A stretch of 64,000 nt of DNA from contig CM043957.1 in NCBI GenBank assembly GCA_014529385.2, positions 65,235,003-65,299,002 of the forward strand. Direction: 5' to 3'. The translations under genes and the position numbers were made by a program. The first letter of the stretch is position 1; each line of letters opens with the position of its first letter. Shown here one piece after another: positions 22,421-33,797 of this stretch. Origin of the DNA: Adiantum capillus-veneris. Lineage: Eukaryota; Streptophyta; Polypodiopsida; Polypodiales; Pteridaceae. Under the pieces are notes generated by a model. That model worked only from the letters and a program-made list of their open reading frames with translations, did no database searches and was not told the origin of the DNA.

Positions 22421-23434
22421 TCAAGTATGATGTGTTTTACTTTGATATTTTGTTGGTTTCTTGTTGTTTTCTTTTTCATCTTTAATCCAACATATATCTC
22501 TAATTTCATTTCCCTCCCTAACCAAATCTATATCTCTCACTCTTAGAAAGTCATTCTCTCTAGAAATTTTAGGTTCTCCTTGCTACAACTACATCTCTCC
22601 CCGTAGTATCCTTATTGCCACGGGCAAGAATAGGGCTTGGGATGAAAAATTCTCTTTTCTTCACTTCTCTCTGCTACATTTTGCACATACTAGAAATATT
22701 CTAGATGAATAATCCACATAAATGTGAATTTCGATTGCTATGATCTATTACATTTAACGTATGGATTATGCCAAAAATACTCTTTCAACAATGTATAGTA
22801 TTTCTCTTTGGCCCAAAAAGGCTCAATGCAATACTTCTTTCACCGGATCTCATCATACTACCCCTTATAGACTATAGCTTTTCTTTTGACATAAGTGTAG
22901 TTATCTTGCTATGAACAAAATTAATACCAATCAATAGACAAAATATATATATTGTGGTAAGCACAAAATTACAATTCTAAAGAACAATTCGTAGCCTACT
23001 TGGTTGGCAAAGATTGAACGCCATTAACTTATATATTAACCCTTTCATATTACCCATGATACGATACGACCATAACCTTGATGTTTTCCTCTTTGTGCTG
23101 TTTTGATATGCTCTTTTGTGTTCTTTCTTTGTGTGTGTGAGTGCAAGAGAGAAAGAGTGGGGATTCTTTGATTGCACTTCCTTCTAAACCCTAAACTTCA
23201 TGGCATCTGTGGTATAACTCCTTTATATAGTTTTTGGAGTTCTCTCACAAACTCTCACAGCCAAAATCCCAGTGCTTTCCTGGAAACTTCTCGACAACAT
23301 TGCAAGACCCTGTGAATATACTCTTCCTGTGAAAGCTCAAGTAAATTCAAGTATACCTCATTTGCAATCTCTCTTTATACACATACCAAGAAAGTGATGT
23401 GCATCACCCAAATCTGTCATAGCAAACTACTTGC
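22421..23434. other. No gene recognised
   Basis: AT-rich sequence with short open frames only. I see no domain, LTR boundary or RNA gene here. Confidence 0.4.
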
Positions 23435-24600
23435 TTAAGGCATTTTGAGAAGTGCAATCTCATCTTTTGACTTTTCGGCTATGAGCATGTCTTCCACGTA
23501 CAAAATCAGAATGATGAGGGAGCCATCATTCAACCTCCTTGTGTACAAGCAGTGATCCTCTTGGCTCCATACGTAACCTTGGGACTGAATGTACTTATCA
23601 AACTTGATGCACCATTTCCTTGAGCCTTGATTTAACCCATACAAAGATTTCTTGAGTCAGCACACCAGTTCTACCCGTGTTGGCTTCTCAGGTTTTATCA
23701 CAAAACCCTCTAGCTGTTTCATGTAAACATCCTCTTCAAGATACCCATGAAGAAACGTTGTCTTCACATCCATTTGGACCAATTCCTAGTTCTCGATGGC
23801 TACTAGACCAAGCACAAGATGCAATGTAGTCATCTTGACCAGTGGAGAAAAGATTTCATCAAAATCCACGCCTTTGGTTTTCTTTAACCCTTTAACAACC
23901 AATCTTGCCTTATACTTAGGCTTAGGATCACCTGTTTACCCGTAGGTAACTTTGTCAATTTTCAAGTTTCATTGGCTAAAATCGAGTTATACTTGAGATT
24001 GCATAGCCTCTCGCACTTCACACTATTGTCCATTTAAATGGCCTCTTTGTAGCAAGTGGGTTCACCCCGCAATTAGTGAGACTAGCAACTAGTCTAATCC
24101 TGGCTCAAAACACTCAGGTGCATGAGATGTATGAGTATATCTCCGAAGTGCTTGATTGCTGGATTCTCCTCTCTCTAGAGTAACATGTGTGTGTACTAGT
24201 GGAAGGGGCATCACTAGCACGTCCAACATTTTGTGTAACTGGCGGTGAGGAAACATCCTCAAACCATACTATGCGATCTTTGAGATACTCAATGTCTTTC
24301 ACTGGCTTTTTATGCATCTTAGCATCATTGAATATCACCTGTGAGCTGCGTATGACCTTCTTAGATTCCGGGTGCTAGAGACGATATCCCATCTCTCCGT
24401 CTGCACCATATCCAATAAAGATCACTTGTGTGATTTGGGGTCCAACTTTTGTCTAAGCGCTTTCGACACATGTGAGAATGCCTCACACCCAATTACACAT
24501 AATCTATCGTAATTGGGCTCTTTGCCCCTCCACATCTCTTGCAGAACCTTGTACTTTAGTGGTGTTCTGTAGACACATCAGATGGCTATGAGCATAGTAA
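23435..24600 (-). pseudogene. Copia pol remnant (integrase end to RT)
   Basis: Read on the minus strand, this starts near 24600 with the end of the Copia integrase and linker (WRGKEPNYDRLCVIGCEAF, then FIGYGADGEMGYRLW-like text and QVIFNDAKM). It runs into [37 protein letters not shown], then SLYGLNQGSRKW and the catalytic box as YVEDMLIA, where the family norm is YVDDML. Several stops and frame changes are present and gag, protease and RNase H are missing. It is dead. It might belong with the Copia-type LTR at 31.45 kb on the same strand, but 7 kb of unrelated sequence lies between. Confidence 0.8.
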
Positions 24601-26205
24601 CGCGATAAAGTTTTTAACATAATATTATATGAAGCAAGGCTTTAATTTTAGGCATCTTGCATAAACTTTCAATGTTTGTAATATGCTATCATCATACGAA
24701 CTTGGGGACACTTGCAATATTTCTAAAGGATATTTCACTGGGTGTCGATATGAGCTACACCAAGAGGGCATGCATGGTACATACAACAACTTTGACTTTG
24801 TCAGCATACATGGCTATGAGGTAGATTCAAACAAAGCCAATCAAATTCGAACGACATTCACTTTCCATTGCACGCCATATGAGAAGCAAGGCTTCTACCC
24901 CATATTAAAGTACTTCTCATTAACTTGGGAGATCAAGAGCAATGGCAAACAAATTTGGGGCATTGACAAGAAGAGGATATAAGCTCACAATTTACATTTG
25001 GCAACGTCAAATTGTGTTGTATCCATGCTTGTATAGAATGTGCATGACATGTATGTTACCGGCTCAAACTATTGAGACCGTCATTGAACCTAGTTAGGTG
25101 GAACTCATTCCATCTTATCATTGTTTACCCTTTTGCTATCACATTGAAGCTACTCTATCAAGGATGAGGTGTGCTTGTGTTAATCCCAATGTTTTCCTTA
25201 ATGTTTCTCTTGTTGTTGTTGTAGGGGTTATCCATAGCTGCAACCGTTAACTCAATAAGAGTTGATGCTAGTATATTTGCTTGTGATGATTGTATATGAC
25301 TATAATGACATTCACTTTATATCATTAGCTCTATGCACAAGGTGCAACCATATAGCTGATGATTTTTGTGGTTAACAAGTAGGCATGGACTCACTATCAA
25401 GCAACTAATTCATGGGATGACATGAATTGACTAAGAGAGCCATGAATCAAGTAATTTCTTTTTGTAAACACCAAAGAAGATCTAGTATGACTACCTTCTT
25501 TTGGGTGCTGGGAATATTTCTCTTTTGTTCATGGGGAGATATGATTATTTCAATATCTAGTTGTGAATACGATCCACTGGTTGAGAGGATTTGCTTCTTA
25601 GTTTATAGCACTGATTGTGTATATAGGAGTGGTTTTCAACAAGGGCATGGTGAGGGTCACAGATTGGCCTCCTCAATTTGCCAAGGGGTAGTGGATAAGT
25701 TCAACTTCTCAAGTTGATTACAATCACTATTGGGGACACGATAGACTATGCTTCTCACAATTAACTTGATAGTTTAAGTAGTTCCCATGCAAAATATAAT
25801 CAAGAGGTTTGAAATTGCAGAATCTAACCAAGGGGTATGGATTGTCAAGAAAACACCCAGTGTTACCAATAAAATATTTGTTAATATCTAATTTAGTTTT
25901 TAACAGGTTAAAGAACTATTGGCCTCTTGAGCGTGGATTTTTTGCAATGTACCTTTCAAGTTTGGAAAGTGCACTGACCCACGTTTGCTAGTCATTTTTG
26001 GAGAATTATTTGTAAATGGGCGGGGAGAAACAACTCACTATCAGTACTGCCACTCATCTAGAGATGGATGGGTAGTTTGTAGGTATTGATCTACTACTAA
26101 AGGATATGCAGAGGACATACACAATCCAATGGGGAAGGTTATATCTCTATAGATGCCATCTGGTCTCACACAACAAACTCAAGGGCCAGCCTTTGAGCGG
26201 TCAAT

Positions 26206-26210
<5 letters not shown>
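24601..26210. other. No gene recognised; one 99-codon frame
   Basis: The longest frame (24683-24982, +) encodes a cysteine- and tyrosine-containing peptide (HQEGMHGTYNNFDFVSIHGY) with no family I know and no supporting context. The rest is AT-rich and non-coding. I do not call a gene here. Confidence 0.35.

Positions 26211-26289
<79 letters not shown>
26211..26289. repeat. Microsatellite (CT)n, about 40 units
   Basis: An uninterrupted CT array of about 79 bases with pyrimidines on the + strand. Confidence 0.97.
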
Positions 26290-26293
<4 letters not shown>

Positions 26294-27340
26294 TGTCTTA
26301 TGAGATTACCACTTATAGTATATATAGTTTGAGAGCCCACCCTCTACGCTACCATGTGGCACCCCAAGGGGTCCCTCCTTGAACTAAACTAAAACTTCTC
26401 TTTTGAAATCCATGACTTTTTTTTAAAAAAGAGCTCTTCTTTGCAGGCCTATAACTTTTTCCTTGCTAATCCAATGGTTGAGACCTGTAAATAGTGTCCA
26501 ATGACCTGCATATCAAGATCTAGATTTGAGCCATCATGACACTTTTTTGAGGGTATTGAGCACTCATATGGGCCCTTAAAAAAATGGAAAAAAATAAAAA
26601 TTCCCTTACTATTCCCATCCACTGCCACATTCAACAGGTGATATCTTCCTATAGAATGCTCCGATCAATGAGCCGTAAAGCCCATCTTGAAATTCCCGAC
26701 AGGTACTACCACCGAAAGCTCTAGTGAGCTAAATGAAATCTTTGATGCATGCATTCCAAAGTGGTCCAATCTACTATAGAGTTGGCCCTTATAAAATTCC
26801 ACTTGCTCATATCTTGCTTGTTTGAGCTTGGATTTGGAATTTGTAAAGCCTAGCTCGGAGAGCATGATCTACATTTTAGTATCTTGAATTCAACCAGCCC
26901 TTGGCTGACATATGCATCATCAACATCACTACCTTTATCTGCAAACTACTAAACCTTCAACCTAGTGCAACTTCTTGCTAATGGTAGCTCCTTTTGGCGA
27001 GTTGTAGAGACAAACTTGTAGAGTCCATTGAGGAATCCAAATTTCAGCAATAAAGCTGAAAATTTCAAGCTTTAAACGCTCCAACTAGTGAGCCCAAAAA
27101 CACCAAAAATAGCTCAAAACCCACATTTTGCATATACATGTTGATATCCCTATTAATTTGCACCTCAAAGAATTCACTCCATACAGGAAAGGACATGCCA
27201 CCTATGAGTGGAGAGCTTAAAAATACCCCTATCTACAATTAGTACACAACAATTATGATCCCCCTTCTTATGCTTATAAGAGTCATATCCATTCCTCTTC
27301 TCCATCAAAGAAATGTTGATTTTGCGTCTTGGTCTGGCCT
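26290..27340. other. No gene recognised
   Basis: AT-rich sequence lying downstream, in the minus sense, of the kinase pseudogene. No domain is visible. Confidence 0.4.
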
Positions 27341-27344
27341 CAAC

Positions 27345-28250
27345 CAACATGGTCACAACATTGTGCATGGAAGGATGGTAGTGATATTTGCTAGTGCTAG
27401 CAAGGCAATCTTGAGCACCAACAAGATCCCCTCCTACATAGTGCTAAATGTGGCTCCTATGGATGCATGCCATGCATCAATAATTTGCATCTTGCTTCTT
27501 AGCTTTCATCTTATCCACTCCATAATGTTTGCAAAATCTCCAAACTTGGCTTCAATAGGCCATCTTCCTATTAACAACTCTGAAGCTGTATATGTTTGTC
27601 TTCTCATCCACTTTAAAGATCACAATTCAACATTTTAATGTATGCAAGCACCAAAAAAAACTACTTTCAATGCATAAGCCTATATCACTTGGTGCTATGT
27701 AGATATAAGAGCCTACAATCGTTGGCATGGATTCATTTTTCTTGACCACCTTGGCAATCAGCTACACGAGGTCCAAGTTGCAATCAAATAGAATTTTGTT
27801 GGACTCTACATCTCTATGTATCACTTACCAAATGCAATCATGGTGTAAGTAGCGTAAACCTTGTGCGATGCCCACTATTATGTTGTATCTTGTATTCATA
27901 AACAAGTAGAGAGTTGAAATTACCAAGCAATCTCACTATATGTCAGTGTCGTGTGCTGCCTAAGAGGTCTACTTCTACTTGAAATCCACATAGCTCTTTG
28001 CCTTTTCCATTCTTTATTGAGCTCTTCTTGCTTCCATTGGTCATTTATTCATAGACAAGTAGAGTGTTAACATTGTTGGAATAGCAACCAAGTAGTCTCA
28101 CTATATTTTAGTGTCATATGCTGCATAAGAGGTCTACTTCTATTTGAAATCCATGTAGCTCCTTGATTTTTCCAATCTTTATTGAGCTCAAGAAACTTGA
28201 GCACCTTGAGTACATGGATCTTTACTATACAAATCTATCATCGCAAAAAT
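27345..28250 (-). pseudogene. LRR receptor-like kinase pseudogene (kinase domain)
   Basis: Read on the minus strand across several frames, kinase motifs occur in order. These are IVRLLGCYSNN (strand 4-5 region, near 28080), GIAQGLRYLHHDC (helix E) and VIHRDVESNKILFD (catalytic loop, near 27800). IAKVVKKNESMPTIVGSYIYIAPS then covers the activation segment and APE region, with DFG lost. ELLIGRWPIEAKFGDFANIM and PSMHNVVTMLVEARP follow. The wording matches the kinase of plant LRR-XI receptor kinases of HAESA/RLK7 type. There are many stops and frameshifts, the LRR and membrane parts are not found, and part of the N-lobe is duplicated (27897-28020 against 28041-28185). Confidence 0.8.
27897..28185. 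repeat. Imperfect tandem duplication inside the kinase pseudogene
   Basis: The segments at about 27897-28020 and 28041-28185 share long near-identical stretches, such as AAGAGGTCTACTTCTA followed by TTGAAATCCA and then TAGCTC, about 135-145 bases apart. Both encode the same N-lobe piece of the kinase, so the copy arose within the pseudogene or its parent. Confidence 0.75.
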
Positions 28251-28699
28251 CTCACCGTACTAAGCTATATGTACAATGACCTAAATGGGTATCTTTTGGC
28301 AAGGCTCAATAAGCTTCCTAACCACTGTCCTAGTAGGGGGGCCCAATCACTTTTATTGCTTTATTAATGAGAATCAAGGAAGATCCTACCTTGGGGTTCA
28401 AAGACAAATAGGGAGCCACCGCCAGATGGCGGTTGTCGGAGAACATAAGCAGGAGACTGAGGGGGCGCCAAATGGCAAAGTAGCAAGAGGTGGCATGCCA
28501 TGAAGGTGATGGCAGGAGGAGACGCCAGTAAGGAGAAGCTGAGTGCGCACAGAGGAAAGGATGGTCGACCTTATTTTTTTAATTTGCAAGCTCGTGCACT
28601 AAGAAGCACATAGGATCTGCCTTGCTGGTTTATGTTGATGGTGCTAGAGTCGTAGCCTGGAGGGCATCCGAGTTCAAACCTTGAAGATCATGCCTACTT

Positions 28700-29690
28700 T
28701 TAAATATTGCTCACAATGCAAGCCAAGCTGCATAGAATGGAACGTGCTGAGATTCCATGTAATAAAATATCACAGTTGCCAGTAGGATCAGTAGCAAAGT
28801 TTCTTCTTTGGAAAGCTGCTAGGAAATTTGGCCCATTCATCAAAAAGTTCTCGATGGCCATCCTTTTTGACACATCATCCGTTGATAGCAAGAATATTCT
28901 TCATGAGAATCCTCTCCGGGATGTCTCCTCTTTGAAGTGCATGGATTGCAAATACGCCCAACTTGGCTATGGAAAGGAAGGTTCACCCTGTTCTCACCAA
29001 ATGTAAACAGAAGGCCTTTCTGTAATGCAATCATTTAAACTTGCACCTTGAAGGCGTGCTTGCCGGTGCTTTGTTATTATGTATGCCAGAGTATAGTGCC
29101 ATCATGAAAGCACAAAAAGTTGTTGATGGGATGCTGATTGCAGAATATTCCAACATGTGGCAAGGAAGCTCTGGGATGTACTAGCTAGATGCAAACAAAA
29201 GGCCTTTTCCAAATGCATTCACCCATGCTTGCATCTTGCAAGCTTGTGGCCTTATGTAAGGCCTTCATATGGGTTTAAGAATTCAAAATGAGATTACTAG
29301 TTAGAGACTATTGGAGTGTTCTTGGTGGTGCTTTGATTGATAGTATGCCAAATGTGGTGTCCTTACGAAAGCAAGATGCCATCTCTTCGAGCACGTTGCT
29401 TGCAAGACATGCCCAAAATGGTTGTGGCAAGGAAGATTTGGGATATTTTAATCAAATGCAAAGGTGCTTGTACCTTGAAGGCAGCTAGCCTTATGCAAGT
29501 CGTTGACATGGGTGACAAAATTGTTGATGAGATTGCTAGTCAAGGGCTATTGGACAATGACGTCATGTTTGGTAGTACTTTAGTTGATATGTTTACTAAA
29601 TGTGGTGCCCTCACAAAATAAAAAAAAGTGAAGTGCATCCCAACAATGGAGTAGCAAGGAAGCTATAAGCTATTTTAACTAGATGCAAAA
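28700..29690 (+). pseudogene. PPR protein pseudogene
   Basis: At least three decayed pentatricopeptide units are readable across frames. They include ACGLM-stop-GLHMG followed by YAKCGVLTKA-like text, ARHAQNGCGKEDLGYFNQMQ, and VVDMGDKIVDEIASQGLLDN with STLVDMFTKCGALTK. This is the plant PLS-type PPR signature found in the intact gene at 57.6 kb. Numerous stops and no DYW end show a dead copy. The earlier part (28700-29100) is too decayed to frame with confidence. Confidence 0.75.
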
Positions 29691-31436
29691 ATTTCTGGAT
29701 GGCCATCCAATTTAGTGATGAGAGTTTCAGTAAGGTATCATTATCCTTACTACAAACTTTATAAAACTCTCAAGACAATACCCTTCAACAATGAAGGTTT
29801 ACATACTTACTTAGCAACTACTCAACCACTACTCCCCTTCGACACTAAAGGTGACCATGAGGAAAGGGCACATTCCCTCTAAATTATAAAAGATGGTGAA
29901 GAAAGTCTACCGCCTCACTGCCATATCATTGTATGGTCTTTTACTTTTCTTGTGGGCACCCGTATGTGCACATGAATTGCATTTCAAGTGCATCGTCTTC
30001 TTAGTACTAAACAAAGCTTTGTTTATCTATATTACATACACTAGCTTGTGCTTTTTATTATGCAAGGTCAAAAAGTTTGATAATATCTAAAACGAGATTT
30101 TGAAGCCTTAAAAGATGATACGAGATTTGAGTAACTCCAAAATCCAAGGTCAAGAATATGTGAAAACAAAAGAGAAAGGCACTTGATTTTCTTCAAGGAA
30201 AGGTGTTTGAAGGTCTATTCCTTGATCTGCCGATCTAATTTACATCAAAGTTGTTTGTGGGCTGAGTTATCTAGTAAGCACATGGCCATGTGCAAGCTAT
30301 GGCTGACTAAGGTTCTATGGCGACGAGACAAAGGTATGGTTGCAAATTGATGTACCCTTTCTATCTTGATTTCAATGGCACTGAGCAACTATATATCCGG
30401 CCTAGGTTTTGTGTTGGGCTATAAATCTAATTTCTTGAGTCTTTACATGTTTACACTGCTATATAAACATGTGCATGTAAGTGTTGAGTTGCGTCCTTGA
30501 GTGATGAAAATCTTTGCATGCATGTCTCAAAATGTTGATTTTCACTTTGAGTGGAAAAGAACAAGCTCCTAAGACGCTCCTAAGGCCTTATGTTACTATC
30601 TATGGATATGCACTTTGCACATACCTTTAATCACATATAAAATGGCAAGCTATCTGCCTTTTTATGACTACATATGCCTCAATATAAATAGAGTCATGAA
30701 GCGCTTTAAGGGTATGCAAAAATGATATTGAAGGTAATTCATGAGACCGATGTCACATTTCTCATGGATTTAAGTTCATGCATCACATCTACAACTTTTT
30801 AGCAGCAACCGTGACGCCTGACGTGAGGGCATCATTTTAATAAGGTGTTTTTTTTATAAATGTTAATTCTTTGGTTATCATGGGTTCTCATGGCCAATGA
30901 CTGAGTTGCCAGGCTTGGCAAAGTCCGCCTAATTCCTAGTACAACATCCCCTTCTACATGCTAATTTCACCAATTGTTTCGGCGAACGATGCTATACCTT
31001 CTCTATATTCTACTAATTGAGTAGGGTACGAGTCTCTACGACATGAGAGTTTATTTTATTCCTCTTCTCATCCTTGTAGTAATCCAAAAGAACATCGACT
31101 CTAGACTCGTCCTTCATCTCTTTGAAAGAGCGGGCGATGCTTAATGCGAGTACATCAATAATTTGAGATCAATTATAGATCTTAGTCAATATATAACCTC
31201 TATGATGCACAAATATATCATTCCGGATATAAAACGTACACAAATTATACAACTATGTGGTCTTTCTTTGATGAATAAAAGTAACGACAATAATTTTTCT
31301 CTTAAGTACACCTAGAAAGAAACTTCATAACATGCAAAAGATAATTAACATATAAGAGGGGGGGAAAAAAATTCTTATCTAGAGCCCTTGGAGCTTCCAA
31401 TAGCCTTTAAACTTGCATCCACAAGAACTTAGGCAA
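29691..31436. other. No gene recognised
   Basis: AT-rich non-coding sequence. The longest open frames are 60-65 codons and lack motifs. Confidence 0.4.
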
Positions 31437-31850
31437 AGCTTTGATACCACTGCTACAACGGGATGCGTGGCTGCCCTGCAAAATACCAAAAACAATATAC
31501 TACAAGCCGTAAAACGGACAAATCTCCATACCTGGCGAATCCACGAGCACATAATCGACGATATACGTGAACAAAGAGAGATAGAGAGCGGGAGAGAGAG
31601 AGAAAGGAAGAGTGGAGGCGCACCTCCTAGAGCAGAGTGCTACGGCGGCACGACGAGAGAGAAGAGGGAAGAGGAGAGAAGAACAACGCAAGCACTGGGT
31701 GCAATCTCCCCCCCGTGCAAGAGTGACCATTTCCCTCTTGCACGTATTTGTTTTATAGATTTCTTAAATGGTCAAATTGGTTACAAACTGGCCGGCCGGT
31801 CATAAATGGCCAAAGCTCATAAAGAGCACTTGAATAATCAAATATACATA
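31437..31850 (-). repeat. Copia-type 5' LTR remnant with primer binding site
   Basis: On the minus strand the sequence TGGTATCAAAGCTTTG (31435-31450) matches, with one change, the initiator-methionine tRNA primer site used by plant Copia elements (TGGTATCAGAGC). It is preceded by an LTR end GTTGTAGCA. Within the LTR a minus-strand TATA box (CTATAAAA, 31750-31757) fits the start of transcription. The + strand open frame 31413-31805 and its GA-rich middle lie inside this LTR and are not a gene. The outer LTR end was not found. Confidence 0.6.
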
Positions 31851-32429
31851 AAATATAATATCCTTCTGCATAATCCATTATCTTCTAATGCTTTTGCCAC
31901 CTGTCAGCTGCAATAAATGGATAAATGTCAATTCCATAACAGATATAATAGTGGTAACTAAGAAATTAAGTCCTTGAAGTTTCTAGGAGGCAAGAAATGT
32001 AGGCCATGATCCAAGCTAAAATGTAAGACAATAAATTTCATGTGATCAAAAGTTGAGCACTCAAGTAGGTTATGATATCTATACTCTCAAATTTTCAAGG
32101 GACATAATGTGTATACGAGAAGAGGCTCTCCTACACTGCCTCAATATCTGGTCTCACATTTAAGGCAGCAAGAGCTAAGCCAAATGGTTGGTATGATATA
32201 GATTGTGCGTAAGGGAATAGGCTCAAGCATGTAAATGGTTGAATACAATCTGCTCTCTCAACAAGGAACATGCTTTTATAATTTTGGGAGAGAGGCAAAT
32301 ACAGATCAATGACATGCATGATTTCAGGTCATAACTTTAATTTTGCACCACGTCCTTCAGTTTAACATAATGGCCAAAACTCTTGCAAAAATAAGTGACC
32401 TTATTTTTCTTTCATTTCTATCAAATTTT
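31851..32429. other. No gene recognised
   Basis: Non-coding AT-rich sequence between the Copia-type LTR and the LINE. Part of it may be the U3 of that LTR. Confidence 0.4.
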
Positions 32430-32438
32430 AAGGTGCAA
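32430..32438. repeat. Left target-site duplication of the LINE
   Basis: AAGGTGCAA, identical to 37232-37240 directly after the A tail. The TGC in it also completes a cysteine codon of the ORF1 knuckle, so the true junction may involve microhomology. Confidence 0.75.
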
Positions 32439-32793
32439 CAACTTTGGTCACTTCGCCAAGGATTTCCCTTTGAATTCTAATGGTAGTGCAGCTCCGACAA
32501 CACAGGCCCCCAACGAAATGGAATCCCCGATCGGAGGGATTGAGAAGTAGGGAGACAATAACGAAGGGACAAATACAGAGAAGGATGAAGGAGGGATAGT
32601 ATGTGAGAAAATGGATACGAAGATGCAGGAAAAGATTGTGGAGGAATCGATTCCCATACAACAAGATTCTGAAGGTACAGGCAATAACAATAGGATCATT
32701 ACTCCCGCTGCTACCCCCAAATTTATGACAGTGACAACGACGACGGCTATCCAGGTCCCTGGTCTGAAAAGAGCCAAAAGAGTGAAGGCAATG

Positions 32794-32905
32794 GCAAGAG
32801 ACTCCAAAGTGTTGCAAGTCGTCAGAACACTAGAGGTGAAAGGATCTAAGCAAGAGACTCCAAAGTGTTGCAAGTCGTCAGAACACTAGAGGTGAAAGGA
32901 TCTAA
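32794..32905. repeat. Tandem duplication of 56 bp in the LINE
   Basis: A 56-base unit beginning GCAAGAGACTCCAAAGTG is repeated immediately (32794-32849 and 32850-32905) with no difference seen. Its length is not a multiple of three, so it shifts the frame between the ORF1 tail and the endonuclease frame. Confidence 0.9.
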
Positions 32906-33797
32906 TTCATCCTCCACCCCTTCGAAAGGAGGTGGGTTCATTGTCCCTCTGCACAATCCATTTGCAGCACTGCAAGAAAAGAAATCCTCTGACTTGGAAC
33001 CCTCGGCTTCTCCTGAGACCAAGAAGGAGGGGTTGGAGGGGAATGATTCGATGCTGAAGATTTCTCCTGAGACCAAGGAGGAGGGGTTGGAGGGGAATGA
33101 TTCGATGCTGAAGAATTCGTTCCTCTATCCCAATGAACCCTGTAATAATGATGGAGTCTCTCACTATCCAATCTTGGACGTAAAGGGGTTGAAAACCCGT
33201 AAGAAGAGTACCCTATTTTGGGAGGATATAAAAAAGGAGAAGACAACCAACTTTTGGGCTATCCAGGAACACCACCTAGATGCCCATAGCAAGAGAAAGC
33301 AGGTGCTAGGAAAGAAACTGGTATTATATGGAGAAGGAAATAACGGCTTCAGTGGTGTCCTCAGCATTGTGGACAGCGAATTGGAGCAGAAGGTGGTTAT
33401 TAACCACCCATCCGCCACAATCCTGGGGATTAGAATCAGATGGGAAGGGCATTACCTTACCATTGTGAATGTGTACGGCCCTTGCAATGCAAAAGATAGA
33501 GCTAAACTATGGATGCATCTTAGAGATACCCCTATTGAAGGGGAGTGGTTGTTGGTTGGCAACTTTAATATGGTAGAAAAGAGCAGGGATAGAACAATAT
33601 CCTCCAGTGTGTTGGTTGGCTCAGAAAGGTCTAAATGGCAAAGTTTGTGCAAAAAGTGGGCAATGATCGACTTATGGGAAGTGGCCCATGGAACAGCACG
33701 CTTGGGTTCACCTACACAAGCCTTCAGTACGCCCGCACTGCCTCCAGACTGGACAAATGCTATTGCTCGCACCAAGCTGACTGGACACCGACGTTGA
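32865..33797 (+). pseudogene. LINE ORF2 endonuclease region
   Basis: A 310-codon frame. A variable N-terminus contains an in-frame duplicated 18-residue unit (SPETKKEGLEGNDSMLKI and its copy). An exonuclease-endonuclease-phosphatase domain follows: FWAIQEHHLDAHSK (the metal-binding Glu region), TIVNVYGPCNAKDRAK, and LLVGNFNMVEKSRDR, where families of this type usually have GDFN. The endonuclease nicks target DNA to prime reverse transcription. A frame break near 33640-33790 cuts off the last strand. Confidence 0.8.

Noticed and set aside
28655-28690. tRNA-like T-loop (GAGTTCAAACCTTG)
   Set aside because: I cannot form a complete cloverleaf or find an A box at the right distance; at most a weak SINE hint.
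31413-31805. 130-codon plus-strand frame with arginine/glutamate repeats
   Set aside because: Sits inside a minus-strand Copia-type LTR between its primer site and TATA box; the repeats come from a GA-rich stretch.
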